A DNA stretch of 12,471 nt from Synergistetes bacterium JGI 0000079-D21 (GCA_000402835.1 AQRZ01000022.1:1-12471), one strand, 5' to 3'; counted from the stretch's first letter, positions 1 through 6,846 are shown. Numbers and translations are program-made. The notes: generated from the sequence alone by a model not told the origin.

Positions 1-3
1 CAT
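1..3 (-). CDS. Start codon of a leftward gene that runs off the window
   Basis: Read on the minus strand, the first 20 bases contain an AGGAGGTG Shine-Dalgarno (plus positions 10-17), a spacer of about 8 nt and an ATG at 3-1. This is a textbook initiation site, so a gene almost certainly starts here and continues to the left. Nothing of the product is visible. It is divergent from the nim-like gene, sharing the 4-179 intergenic region. Confidence 0.6.
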
Positions 4-105
4 GGGGTTCACCTCCTTTCCTGGGTTTTCAACAGGTAAGAGTGGAATCGGGACCCGTTTTCTACAAATGGCAAAAGCGAAGAAAATCGTTCATTTTTCG
101 CGGGG

Positions 106-134
106 TGGGCAGGAACCGGCTGAGGGGTCATAAT
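106..134 (+). promoter_or_regulatory. Probable sigma70-type promoter of the nim-like gene
   Basis: TGGGCA (106-111, 4 of 6 to TTGACA), a 17-nt spacer, then CATAAT (129-134, 5 of 6 to TATAAT). Transcription would start near 141 and leave a leader of about 40 nt before the GTG at 180. This is assigned by eye from consensus only. Confidence 0.45.
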
Positions 135-179
135 GAAGCGGAAGGCCGGAAGGGTTCATTTCAAGGGGAGGGGTTCACC

Positions 180-647
180 GTGAGGGAGATGCGCCGGAAG
201 GACAAGGAGATCACGGACAGGGGTGAAATCGAAGCGATCCTCGAGCGGAACAACATCTGCCGGCTGGCCCTGTTCGACGAGGAGTACCCGTACGTCGTGC
301 CGCTCTGCTACGGGTACCAGGACGGATGCCTCTACTTCCACGGGTTCGCGGGGGGAACCAAGCTGGACCTGATCCGCAAAAACCCGCGCGTTTGCTTCGA
401 GGTGGAGGAGGACGTCCAGGTGGTCACGGACCCGGACCCCTGCGAGTGGTCGGTGAAGTACCGCAGCGTCATCGGCCGGGGCGTGGCAGAGATCCTGGAG
501 GACCCGGCGGAAAAGAAAGCCGGGCTCGACGTCGTGGTGAAGGCTTTCGCGGGGAGGAGCCTGGAGTTTCCCGAAGGGGCCATGCGGGCGGTTTCGGTGG
601 TGAGAATCCAGGTGACGGAACTGTCCGGGAGGCGTTCGGGGTACTGA
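180..647 (+). CDS. Nim-type pyridoxamine 5'-phosphate oxidase-like flavoprotein
   Basis: A 155-residue cytoplasmic protein of the PNPOx-like split-barrel family, close to the 5-nitroimidazole reductase (NimA) branch. Such proteins bind FMN or a related cofactor, and some reduce nitro groups; the native substrate is usually unknown. The signature is ICRLALFDEEYPYVVPL (residues 26-42), then LYFHGFAGGTKLDLI (51-65) with His54 at the position of the NimA cofactor-contacting histidine, then CEWSVKYRSVIGRG (88-101). Length fits the family. The frame stays open upstream to 42, but I start at GTG 180 because AAGGGGAGGGG (163-173) lies 6 nt before it; the ATG at 189 is too far from it. The gene converges on the HD-GYP gene with only 27 nt between stops and no visible terminator hairpin. 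Family call is firm; nitroimidazole resistance is not implied. Confidence 0.88.
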   Translation: MREMRRKDKEITDRGEIEAILERNNICRLALFDEEYPYVVPLCYGYQDGCLYFHGFAGGTKLDLIRKNPRVCFEVEEDVQVVTDPDPCEWSVKYRSVIGRGVAEILEDPAEKKAGLDVVVKAFAGRSLEFPEGAMRAVSVVRIQVTELSGRRSGY

Positions 648-674
648 AGCGCTCCCGGTTTCGGCGGACTGCGG

Positions 675-2612
675 TCAGACCCGCTCGGCGAAGTCCTTCG
701 GCTGGAACAGGTAGGCCTGGGGAGGCGTGGGGTGGGTAGGGGCCAGCGGCGCTTCGGCGGCTTCCTCGAAGGTGAACGTTCCCTCGGAAATCAGGGCGCG
801 GCAGGTTTCCACCACTTCCTGGTTGAGGGCCGTTCCCGAAAGGCTTTGGATCTCCGCCAGGGCCCTGTCCACCCCCAGGGCGGGTCGGTAGGGGCGGTCC
901 CAGGAGATGGCCTCCACGATGTCGGCCACCGCCAGGATCTGGGCGTCCAGGAGGATTTCGCCGTTCTTCAGCCCCTGGGGGTAGCCGGAGCCGTCCAGGC
1001 GCTCGTGGTGCTGGTAAACGATGTCGGCCAGGGGCCAGGGCAGCTCGATCCCTTTCAGGATCTGGTATCCCGATTCGCTGTGGGTCCGCACGAGGCTCCG
1101 TTCCATGTCCCCCAGCAGGCCGGGCTTGCTCAGGATGTCGGTGGGAATGTTGATCTTGCCGATGTCGTGAACGAGAGCGGCCATCCGGATTCCCCGAACG
1201 CGGTCCTCGGGCAGGCCCATGCGGGTGGCGATGGCGCAGGCCAGCTCCGAGACCCGGCGCTGGTGCCCGGCGGTGTAGGGGTCCTTGCGTTCCACGGTGT
1301 TGGACAGGGCGACGATGGTCTGTTCCCAGGCCCTCTCCATGCGCTCGAGGCTGCGGCGGAGCTGTTCCCGGCTTTCTTCCAGGTTTTTCTCGGCTCGTTT
1401 CACCTGCCGGGTGTCCCGGTAGAGGGTGTAGAAGCCCAGGGAGTTCTCCCCGTCCCGGATGAGGGCGGTCTGGATGGCCACGTCCAGGAGGGTCCCGTCC
1501 TTGCGGCAGCGGACGGTTTCGACGGGGCCCGCTTCCCAGTCTTCCGGCGCCCGCCTGTCGAGCGTGTCCCCCTCGTTTTTCAGGAAGTCGGGAACGACGA
1601 GGTCGTTCAGCTTCTTTCCGAGGGTTTCCTCGCGCTTGTAGCCGAACAGCTCGCAGAACCGGTCGTTCACGTTCACGACCTTCAGGTCCGCGTAGTTCTC
1701 GATGGCGATGGCGTCCGGGGCGCTCTGGAAGAGGCGTTCCCAGTAGGCTTTCTCGACGCGGAGGCGCTCTTCGGCCTGCTTGCGGTCCGAGATGTCGCGG
1801 ATGAAGGCGAAATGGATGGGGATGCCTTCCCTGTCTCCCGCGACCGCATGAATGTAAATGGAAACGGGGACGAGGGATCCGTCCTTGCGGATGAGCTCTT
1901 TCTCGTAGCCCTGGACCTTGCCGGTCCTCCTGGCCGCTTCGTGGCGGCGGGAATCCAGCCGGTGGTGGCGCGGCGGGGTCAGGTCCTTCCAGGTGAGGCC
2001 CGACAGCTCCTCTTCGGTATAGCCCAGCAGCTCCTGGAAAGCCCGGTTGCTGCTCAGGATCCGGCCCTTCGCGTCACCGGCGGCGAACGGGTGGATGGAG
2101 CTTTCGGCGATGTCCTGCATGAATCGCATGCGAGCCTGGGCCTGCTCCAGGGACTCCTCCAGGAACGTCTGCTCGGTCATCTCCCGCCCGAGGGCAAAGA
2201 AGAGTCGGGGGCTGCGGCCCTGCCTCAGGGTCCACGAAAACCACTTGTAGGTCCCGTCGGCACAGCGGAAGCGGGCCTCCAGGGTCAACAGGCCGGTGCG
2301 CATGCGCCGGATTTCGCGGAAGAAGGGGCGAGAGGTGCGGACGTCGGCAGGATGGAGAAATTCCACGAAGGGGCGGTCCATCAGGTCTTCGGCCCGAAAT
2401 CCCAGGTGCCGCTCCCAGGCGGGATTGAGCCAGCGGATGAAGCCGTCGTACCCGGCTTCGCAGAAGAGTTCCTCGGAAAGGTTCAGGTAGGCTTCCAAGA
2501 GGGTCAGCGGCGGTCGGACGGGGACATCGGGGTGCCGCTCGGCGGGTTTCGCAGCCGGCGCGGTGGGAAAGACTTCTTTTAGGTTTCCCTGGGCGGTCGC
2601 GTCGTGGCGCAT
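675..2612 (-). CDS. Three-PAS-domain HD-GYP phosphodiesterase (probable cyclic-di-GMP hydrolase)
   Basis: A 645-residue soluble sensor with no signal peptide or membrane segment. Three PAS domains follow in order at about residues 40-150, 165-280 and 290-405, with PAC-type endings such as FAFIRDISDRKQAEE (268-282) after PAS2. A charged coiled coil (about 400-430) links to an HD-GYP domain (about 430-610). Catalytic features are intact: His450, the His482-Asp483 pair in LVHDIGKINIP, and HHERLDGSGYP (535-545) with the GYP motif. HD-GYP enzymes hydrolyse c-di-GMP; no GGDEF domain is fused. The ligand sensed by the PAS domains cannot be read. The frame is open to 2753, but the ATG at 2612 is the best start. 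No Shine-Dalgarno precedes it, and an extended -10-like TGCTACCAT ends 6 nt upstream, so a leaderless transcript is possible. It is divergent from the coiled-coil gene. Confidence 0.9.
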   Translation of the reverse strand: MRHDATAQGNLKEVFPTAPAAKPAERHPDVPVRPPLTLLEAYLNLSEELFCEAGYDGFIRWLNPAWERHLGFRAEDLMDRPFVEFLHPADVRTSRPFFREIRRMRTGLLTLEARFRCADGTYKWFSWTLRQGRSPRLFFALGREMTEQTFLEESLEQAQARMRFMQDIAESSIHPFAAGDAKGRILSSNRAFQELLGYTEEELSGLTWKDLTPPRHHRLDSRRHEAARRTGKVQGYEKELIRKDGSLVPVSIYIHAVAGDREGIPIHFAFIRDISDRKQAEERLRVEKAYWERLFQSAPDAIAIENYADLKVVNVNDRFCELFGYKREETLGKKLNDLVVPDFLKNEGDTLDRRAPEDWEAGPVETVRCRKDGTLLDVAIQTALIRDGENSLGFYTLYRDTRQVKRAEKNLEESREQLRRSLERMERAWEQTIVALSNTVERKDPYTAGHQRRVSELACAIATRMGLPEDRVRGIRMAALVHDIGKINIPTDILSKPGLLGDMERSLVRTHSESGYQILKGIELPWPLADIVYQHHERLDGSGYPQGLKNGEILLDAQILAVADIVEAISWDRPYRPALGVDRALAEIQSLSGTALNQEVVETCRALISEGTFTFEEAAEAPLAPTHPTPPQAYLFQPKDFAERV

Positions 2613-2618
2613 GTCTTT

Positions 2619-2627
2619 ATGGTAGCA
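2619..2627 (-). promoter_or_regulatory. Extended -10-like element before the HD-GYP gene
   Basis: On the minus strand TGCTACCAT has the TGn extension and a 4-of-6 match to TATAAT. No convincing -35 is seen. Its spacing puts the transcript start at or next to the ATG at 2612, consistent with the missing ribosome-binding site. Confidence 0.3.
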
Positions 2628-2659
2628 CAATCCGAACCGGACGGAAGGGGCTTTCAAAC

Positions 2660-2689
2660 GTGGCATTTTCGTGAAAGAAAGGCTAGAAT
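2660..2689 (+). promoter_or_regulatory. Probable promoter of the small coiled-coil gene
   Basis: GTGGCA (2660-2665, 4 of 6 to the -35 consensus), an 18-nt spacer, then TAGAAT (2684-2689, 5 of 6 to the -10 consensus). The start would be near 2696, with a leader of about 45 nt. The same TAGAAT hexamer serves as -10 before the saccharopine-dehydrogenase-like gene and the aminotransferase. Confidence 0.45.
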
Positions 2690-2740
2690 GAGGGCGCGTC
2701 CATCTCCATCGTACGGGATCCGTTGAAGGAGGAGTCAGCA

Positions 2741-2986
2741 ATGAGCCAGGCATTCGTCCGCCATGACGAGGAAACCGAGGCGTTCAAGGGCGATCTCGAG
2801 AACCTGAAGAAACTCCGGGATTGGCTGAAGATCCAGGAGAAGAAGAAGGCGGCCCTTGAGTCTCCCGAGAGCGTCGCGAAGATCGACCCGGCCACCCGGG
2901 AAAAGTGGCTGCGGGAGGTCGTCGCGGACATCGAGAAGACACGGGTCGAACTGGAGAAGCTGGAGAAAGACATCAAGGACCGGTAG
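2741..2986 (+). CDS. Small charged coiled-coil protein, unknown function
   Basis: An 81-residue protein I do not recognise. It is soluble, rich in Lys and Glu, and almost entirely helical in character. Heptad-like spacing of Leu/Ile/Val appears in two stretches: DLENLKKLRDWLKIQEKKKA (about residues 16-35) and VVADIEKTRVELEKLEKDIK (about 60-79), joined by a Pro-containing turn. This suggests a helical hairpin or coiled-coil dimer. There are no Cys residues, no signal peptide and no enzymatic motif. The ATG at 2741 is chosen over an in-frame TTG at 2723 because AAGGAGGAG (2726-2734) sits 6 nt upstream. It is a single-gene unit with its own promoter and a strong terminator 16 nt past the stop. 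G/C-rich third positions match the neighbouring genes. Confidence 0.78.
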   Translation: MSQAFVRHDEETEAFKGDLENLKKLRDWLKIQEKKKAALESPESVAKIDPATREKWLREVVADIEKTRVELEKLEKDIKDR

Positions 2987-3002
2987 GCGGGCGCGGAGAA
3001 AG

Positions 3003-3046
3003 AAAAAAACCGGGGCCGGTCCGATCGGACCGGCCCCGGTTTTTTT
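3003..3046. terminator. Perfect 44-nt palindromic bidirectional terminator
   Basis: Every base of 3003-3024 pairs with 3046-3025. The outer part is A7/T7, the inner 15 bp are almost all G/C, and the centre is GATC. A T7 tract follows the stem in both directions, so it can stop the coiled-coil transcript (plus) and the aminotransferase transcript (minus, stop codon at 3054-3056). Confidence 0.92.
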
Positions 3047-3053
3047 CGTGCCG

Positions 3054-4232
3054 TCAGGCTTCCAGGGCTTTTGCGATCCGCCCCAGCCCCTCCTGGAGGA
3101 GGGACCTGGGCGTGGCGACGTTCAGCCGGACAAAGCCTGCCCCCTCCGGGCCGAACATGGTTCCCGCGTTCATGGCGACCCCGGCCCTGAGCACGAGGAA
3201 ATCCGCAAGGGCTTGCGGGTCCATGCCCATGCCGCGGCAGTCCACGAAGGGAACGTAGGTCCCCTCGGGCTTCACCAGCTTCATGCCCGGGATGTTCTCC
3301 CGCATGAACCGGTCCGCGAATTCCAGGTTTCCCGCGAGGACCTCCAGGAGAGCTTCGAGCCAGGGGGCGCCGTGCCGGTAGGCGGCTTCCATGGCGACGA
3401 TGCCGAACAGGTTCACCGACAGGTCCAGGTTGTCGTGCAGGAAGGCCTTGAAAACCGCCCGTTTTTCCGGGTCGGGGAGGATGGCATAGGAACTGGCCAG
3501 GCCGGCGATGTTGAAGGTCTTGCTGGGAGCCATGCAGGTGACGGTCTGGCGGGCGATCTCGGGAGCCAGGGCCGCCAGGGGAATGTGGCGGTTTTGAGCA
3601 TAGACGATGTCCGAATGGATTTCGTCGGAAACGATTAGGAGATTGTGCCGCAGGCAGATGTCGGCCACGGCGGAAAGTTCCTCGCGCGTCCACACGCGCC
3701 CGGAAGGGTTGTGGGGCGAGCAGAAGAACAGCACCTTCGCCCGCGGGTCCGAAGCCCGGCGTTCGAGGTCTTCCAAATCCAGGGTAAAGCGCTCGCCGTC
3801 GAACCGCAGGGAGTTGGCCGAGACCCGTCTCCCGTTCGACTCGATCACCCACCAGAAGGGATGGTAGACGGGCGTCTGCATGATCACGCGGTCCCCGGGC
3901 TGCGTGAAGGCCAAAAGCGCCGTTGCCAGGGCCGGCACGACTCCAGGGGTGGGGGCATACCAGTCGAAGGAGGGGATCTTCCAGCCGTGCCGGCTTTCGA
4001 TCCAGCCCGTCACTGCCTCCCAGCAGCTTTCCGGGTGGAAGGTGTAGCCGTAGATGCCGTGTTCCACGCGCTCGCGGAGGGCCTGGATCACCGCTTCCGG
4101 GGCCTTGAAGTCCATGTCCGCGACCCACATGGGAAAGAGGTCCTTCACGCCGAACCGTTCCCCTGTCTGGTCCCACTTGACGCAGGAGGTCCCGCGCCGC
4201 TCGACCACCGTTTCGAAATCGAACCGTTCCAT
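3054..4232 (-). CDS. MalY/PatB-family PLP-dependent aminotransferase (C-S lyase)
   Basis: A 392-residue cytoplasmic fold-type I PLP enzyme. The MalY/PatB branch cleaves C-S bonds of cystathionine or cysteine to pyruvate, ammonia and a thiol; some members act as aminotransferases. Features from Met1 (MERFDF): the N-terminal block FPMWVADMDFKAPEAV (about 33-48) typical of this branch, Tyr123 in PVYHPF stacking on PLP, NPSG with Asn175, SDEIHSD with Asp203, Schiff-base Lys238 in APSKTFNIAG, and carboxylate-binding Arg369 in FVRLN. All catalytic positions are present. The ATG at 4232 is preferred over an in-frame upstream codon at 4262 because GGGAGG lies 10 nt before it. It is a single-gene unit converging on the coiled-coil gene across the shared terminator. 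The family is certain; lyase versus transaminase is not resolvable here. Confidence 0.93.
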   Translation of the reverse strand: MERFDFETVVERRGTSCVKWDQTGERFGVKDLFPMWVADMDFKAPEAVIQALRERVEHGIYGYTFHPESCWEAVTGWIESRHGWKIPSFDWYAPTPGVVPALATALLAFTQPGDRVIMQTPVYHPFWWVIESNGRRVSANSLRFDGERFTLDLEDLERRASDPRAKVLFFCSPHNPSGRVWTREELSAVADICLRHNLLIVSDEIHSDIVYAQNRHIPLAALAPEIARQTVTCMAPSKTFNIAGLASSYAILPDPEKRAVFKAFLHDNLDLSVNLFGIVAMEAAYRHGAPWLEALLEVLAGNLEFADRFMRENIPGMKLVKPEGTYVPFVDCRGMGMDPQALADFLVLRAGVAMNAGTMFGPEGAGFVRLNVATPRSLLQEGLGRIAKALEA

Positions 4233-4277
4233 GCCTTTTTTGCCTCCCGTCCAGCCTTGCAAGGCGATTTGAAGCCC

Positions 4278-4286
4278 ATTCTACCA
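4278..4286 (-). promoter_or_regulatory. Extended -10 promoter of the aminotransferase gene
   Basis: On the minus strand TGGTAGAAT combines a TGn extension with TAGAAT (5 of 6). No good -35 is seen 16-18 nt upstream, as is common for extended -10 promoters. Transcription would begin near 4271, about 40 nt before the ATG. Confidence 0.45.
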
Positions 4287-4348
4287 CCCGCGGGCTAGTC
4301 TTTAGGTCCTATTAAATGCGCCCGTTTTTGGGTCTTAAATCTCAATAT

Positions 4349-4357
4349 TGTTATGCT
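4349..4357 (+). promoter_or_regulatory. Possible promoter of the large non-coding RNA
   Basis: TGTTATGCT has a TGn extension followed by TATGCT (4 of 6 to TATAAT). TTGGGT at 4328-4333 lies 18 nt upstream and matches the first three -35 bases. The surrounding 4300-4400 stretch is the most AT-rich part of the window's left half. Predicted transcript start is near 4364, pointing into a region with no plus-strand gene. Confidence 0.4.
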
Positions 4358-4363
4358 AAATCG

Positions 4364-4989
4364 CCGCAAAAGCGAATAAAAATTGCGCGTCATGTCGACA
4401 ATTCCGCGCTATTTCCCGCTAGGGCGGTTTCCTGCTCCCTGTGGGGAACTCTGTCGCTTTGCCAGTTTGCGGGCCTTCGAGTAGGATAAAGTCGTCAGGC
4501 AGGAAGGGCAAAAGGCAAGACACCCCGTGAATCTGGACGTACCGGAGAGGGATTTCCGGGAAGCCGCGGAGCGGGGAGGACAAGCCGGAAGAGCCCGGAA
4601 AGCCTGAGAAGTCGGACTACCCGGTGCAACACCCGCAACAGACCCCTGCAACAGAAGTACCAGGCAGTTCGGATGGAAGAAACGCAAGGAAACGGCAGCA
4701 AGAAAAAACGTGCAGGGCAAGGCACCAAAGGCAGCACCAAGGAGCTGGTAGCTTGAAGGAGAAAAATGAAACACCCGGGTAGTCCGGCTTTCCTCAAAGG
4801 GGATGGGCGAAAAATAAGAGACGAAGTTGCGGACAAGGTTTCACAACTGAATATCGAAAGCCTGTGTGGGGCGAGGATCTCGTCCCCGATGAAAGCCCCG
4901 GAGGGGTTTCACGAACCGACTGGCCGCGAAGTTGCGGCAACGGGTGGTTAAAAGGGATTCGAGCGGTAACCGGCTCGAATCCCTTTTTT
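4364..4989 (+). ncRNA. Candidate large structured non-coding RNA, family not recognised
   Basis: About 625 nt without a credible protein gene, between a promoter-like element and a strong plus-strand terminator. Visible structure: GTTTCC/GGGAAC (4427-4432 with 4444-4449); a 7-bp stem CCGGAGA/TTTCCGG closed by a GGGA loop of GNRA type (4542-4559); an 8-bp hairpin with one bulge (4868-4887); a second one directly after it (4891-4910); GCCGC/GCGGC (4923-4938); and a possible long-range helix GCCAGT (4461-4466) with ACTGGC (4919-4924). CGAAGTTGCGG occurs twice (4822-4832 and 4927-4937) and GCAACA three times (4626, 4635, 4648). The core is very poor in T. I see no hallmarks of RNase P RNA, tmRNA, SRP RNA or group II introns. 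Transcription is inferred. Both neighbours lie on the minus strand, so this is not a leader of either. Confidence 0.55.
4950..4989 (+). terminator. Intrinsic terminator ending the candidate ncRNA
   Basis: A 15-bp perfect stem (4950-4964 with 4973-4987) of AAAAGGGATTCGAGC type encloses an 8-nt loop and runs into T6 (4984-4989). The plus orientation is the stronger one. On the minus strand four Ts follow the stem, so it may also stop the aldehyde oxidoreductase transcript, whose stop codon is 8 nt away. Confidence 0.9.
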
Positions 4990-4997
4990 ATTGTCCC

Positions 4998-6839
4998 TTA
5001 CAGTCCGAGGGCAGCCTTCGTTCCCGGGCGCGGGTTTCCTTGCTCGTCCCAGCCGAGCATCTCCCAGGCCAACCGAACGGCGTCCCCGAACGTTTCCGGG
5101 TCGAGGGTCCGGCGGCCCTCGTAGGGCCCGCCCGCGACCGGCTCGAAAAGCCGCTTCGGCAGGACGTCGTCCGAAGGGCCGAAGCCCAGTTTCCCGTTCA
5201 GGATCCGGGCCGCAGCGAGGCTCCGCTGTCCCATCCGCATCAGTTCCCAGAGGCTCGTCTTCCAACCCGTCGCGGCTTCCACGAGAAGCGGGATGCCTTC
5301 CACCGGGAAGGCGCTCCGGGGCGCAAAGACGAAATGGCATCCTCCCAGGTGGTTCTGGAAGGTCCAGAAGGTCCAAAGGGTCACCAGGGCGGAGATCTTC
5401 TCCGAATCGAAGGAAAGGGGGTCCATGGGGCCGAGGATTCCCAGCGGGGCGACCGATTTGGTCCCGAAGGCCTCCGCGTCGGCAAGCAGGGTGTCGTGGG
5501 CCATCTGCATGTGGTCGGCACCGCCGGGGGCAAGGGCGTACCCGAGGGCGACACCCACTTTCCCGCGGGGGTCGTGCATCGGCAGTTCCTGCCCCTTCAC
5601 CTCCACCAGGAAGTCCTCCCCGAACCCGAGGATCGAAGAGGCCCGCTTCGAGCCTTCGGCCAGGACGTCACCGATCCCCTGGCGGCTTGCAATGGCCTCG
5701 ATGAGGGCGAGCATCCCTTCCGTGTCCCCGAATCCCCTGACGCCGGCCTTTTCGGGAGAGATAAGTCCCCGTTCCACGGCTTCCATCAGCCAGGCGATCG
5801 TCATGCCGGTGGAGATCGTGTCCAGGCCAAGGGCGTTGCAGCGTTCGTGGGCCCTGGCGGTGGCGGACAGGTCCGAGCACCCGCAGGCGGGGCCGAAAGC
5901 CCCCACGGTCTCGTACTCCGGACCTCCGTAGGCCGGGTCGAGGTTTCTCGCGCCGGGTTTGGGAACCCGCTTGCAGCGGATGGCGCAGGCGAAGCAGCCG
6001 TGGGTGCCGGCCAGCAGTTCCCGGTTGTACGCGGCTCCGTTCAGCAAACCGGCCCCTTCGAAGGTGCCTTCCCGGAAGTTGCGCGTGGGCAGGATCCCCA
6101 GGGCGTTCAGGCCCCCGAGAGCAGCAATCGTTCCGGTTTCCCTCAGGGTCCAGGCCAGGGGGTTCTCCTTCCAGCCGGCAAAAAGGGACTGCGCCTCCTT
6201 CAGGCGTTCCGGGACGACCGGGGGAATGGCCTTCGGGGCAGGGGCGGCCACGGCCTTGACCCGCTTGGAGCCGAGGACGGCTCCCATTCCCGTCCGGCCG
6301 TTTGCGTGCCGCAGGTCGTTGATGACGCAGGCATAGCGGACGCAGCGTTCTCCTGCCGGGCCCACCAGCAGGGCGCTGATCCGCCCGTGCCGGGCGGCGA
6401 GGGTCTCGAAGGTTTCCCGGTTGGTCTTTCCCCAGAGGTCCGAGGCGTCGTGCACCGTGACGCTTCCGTTTTCCACCCAGAGGTAGACCGGTTTTTCCGA
6501 AGCCGCCTCCAGGACGATGGCGTCGACCCCTTGCGCACGCATCGCCGGGCCGAAGGAACCCCCGGCCTCGGATTCCCCCAGGGCTCCCGTGAGGGGGCTC
6601 CTGGCGTACACGCCGTACCGGCAGGTACCGGAGAACGCCAGGCCGTTCAGCAAGCCGGCGGCGATCACCAGGGTGTTTTCGGGGGAAAGGGGGTCCGTCT
6701 CGCGGTTCAGCCTCTTTAGCAGGACCGGCAGGGCAAGGCCCCGTTCGCCGCCCCAGGTGCGGGTTTCCTTTTCGGATAGGGTCTCGCCCCTCGCGGTGCG
6801 CGAGGACAGGTCGACCCAAACGCGCAAGGCTTGTCTCAT
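4998..6839 (-). CDS. Aldehyde:ferredoxin oxidoreductase family protein (tungsto/molybdopterin enzyme)
   Basis: A 613-residue cytoplasmic protein of usual length for the AOR family, which oxidises aldehydes to acids with ferredoxin as acceptor using a bis-pterin W or Mo cofactor and one 4Fe-4S cluster. Residues from Met1 (MRQALRV): the pterin-binding N-terminal domain includes SGTCRYGVYARSPLTG (about 70-85) and EAGGSFGP (91-98). Cluster ligands are C282, C285 and C289 in GCFACAIRC, plus C501 in LGGCHF. The conserved GPEYETVGAFGP contains Glu310, and LGLDTIS (337-343) is intact. HDPRG (422-426) and ADHMQMAHD (441-449, His443) form the later active-site region. The ATG at 6839 has an AAGGAGTGAAGGA ribosome site and follows the glycosyltransferase stop by 7 nt, so the two are co-transcribed. 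No ferredoxin, MoaD-like or cofactor-insertion gene is nearby. Substrate cannot be read from sequence. Confidence 0.93.
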   Translation of the reverse strand: MRQALRVWVDLSSRTARGETLSEKETRTWGGERGLALPVLLKRLNRETDPLSPENTLVIAAGLLNGLAFSGTCRYGVYARSPLTGALGESEAGGSFGPAMRAQGVDAIVLEAASEKPVYLWVENGSVTVHDASDLWGKTNRETFETLAARHGRISALLVGPAGERCVRYACVINDLRHANGRTGMGAVLGSKRVKAVAAPAPKAIPPVVPERLKEAQSLFAGWKENPLAWTLRETGTIAALGGLNALGILPTRNFREGTFEGAGLLNGAAYNRELLAGTHGCFACAIRCKRVPKPGARNLDPAYGGPEYETVGAFGPACGCSDLSATARAHERCNALGLDTISTGMTIAWLMEAVERGLISPEKAGVRGFGDTEGMLALIEAIASRQGIGDVLAEGSKRASSILGFGEDFLVEVKGQELPMHDPRGKVGVALGYALAPGGADHMQMAHDTLLADAEAFGTKSVAPLGILGPMDPLSFDSEKISALVTLWTFWTFQNHLGGCHFVFAPRSAFPVEGIPLLVEAATGWKTSLWELMRMGQRSLAAARILNGKLGFGPSDDVLPKRLFEPVAGGPYEGRRTLDPETFGDAVRLAWEMLGWDEQGNPRPGTKAALGL

Positions 6840-6846
6840 CGTTCCT

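Noticed and set aside
732..2582. Long plus-strand frame of 616 codons
   Set aside because: It is a shadow of the HD-GYP gene in GC-rich DNA. The product is low-complexity Gly/Val/Gln-rich with no recognisable domain, while the minus strand encodes clear PAS and HD-GYP motifs.
4409..4774. Open frame of 121 codons on the minus strand through the RNA candidate
   Set aside because: It exists because the plus strand is T-poor, so the minus strand lacks A and hence stop codons. Composition is Ser/Pro/Leu-rich with no domain, no ribosome site and codon use unlike neighbours.
4766..4951. Open frame of 61 codons on the plus strand starting ATG with AAGGAG 4-5 nt upstream
   Set aside because: Third positions are only modestly G/C, unlike real genes here. 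It overlaps four hairpins and stops just before the terminator. I treat it as part of the RNA, though a small encoded peptide is not fully excluded.
4364..4989. RNase P RNA, tmRNA, SRP RNA or group II intron
   Set aside because: No GAGGAAAGTCC-type P4 motif, no tRNA-like ends or tag frame, no GGTCAGG...GGAAGCAGCC SRP core, no GTGCG 5' end or domain V sequence was found by eye.
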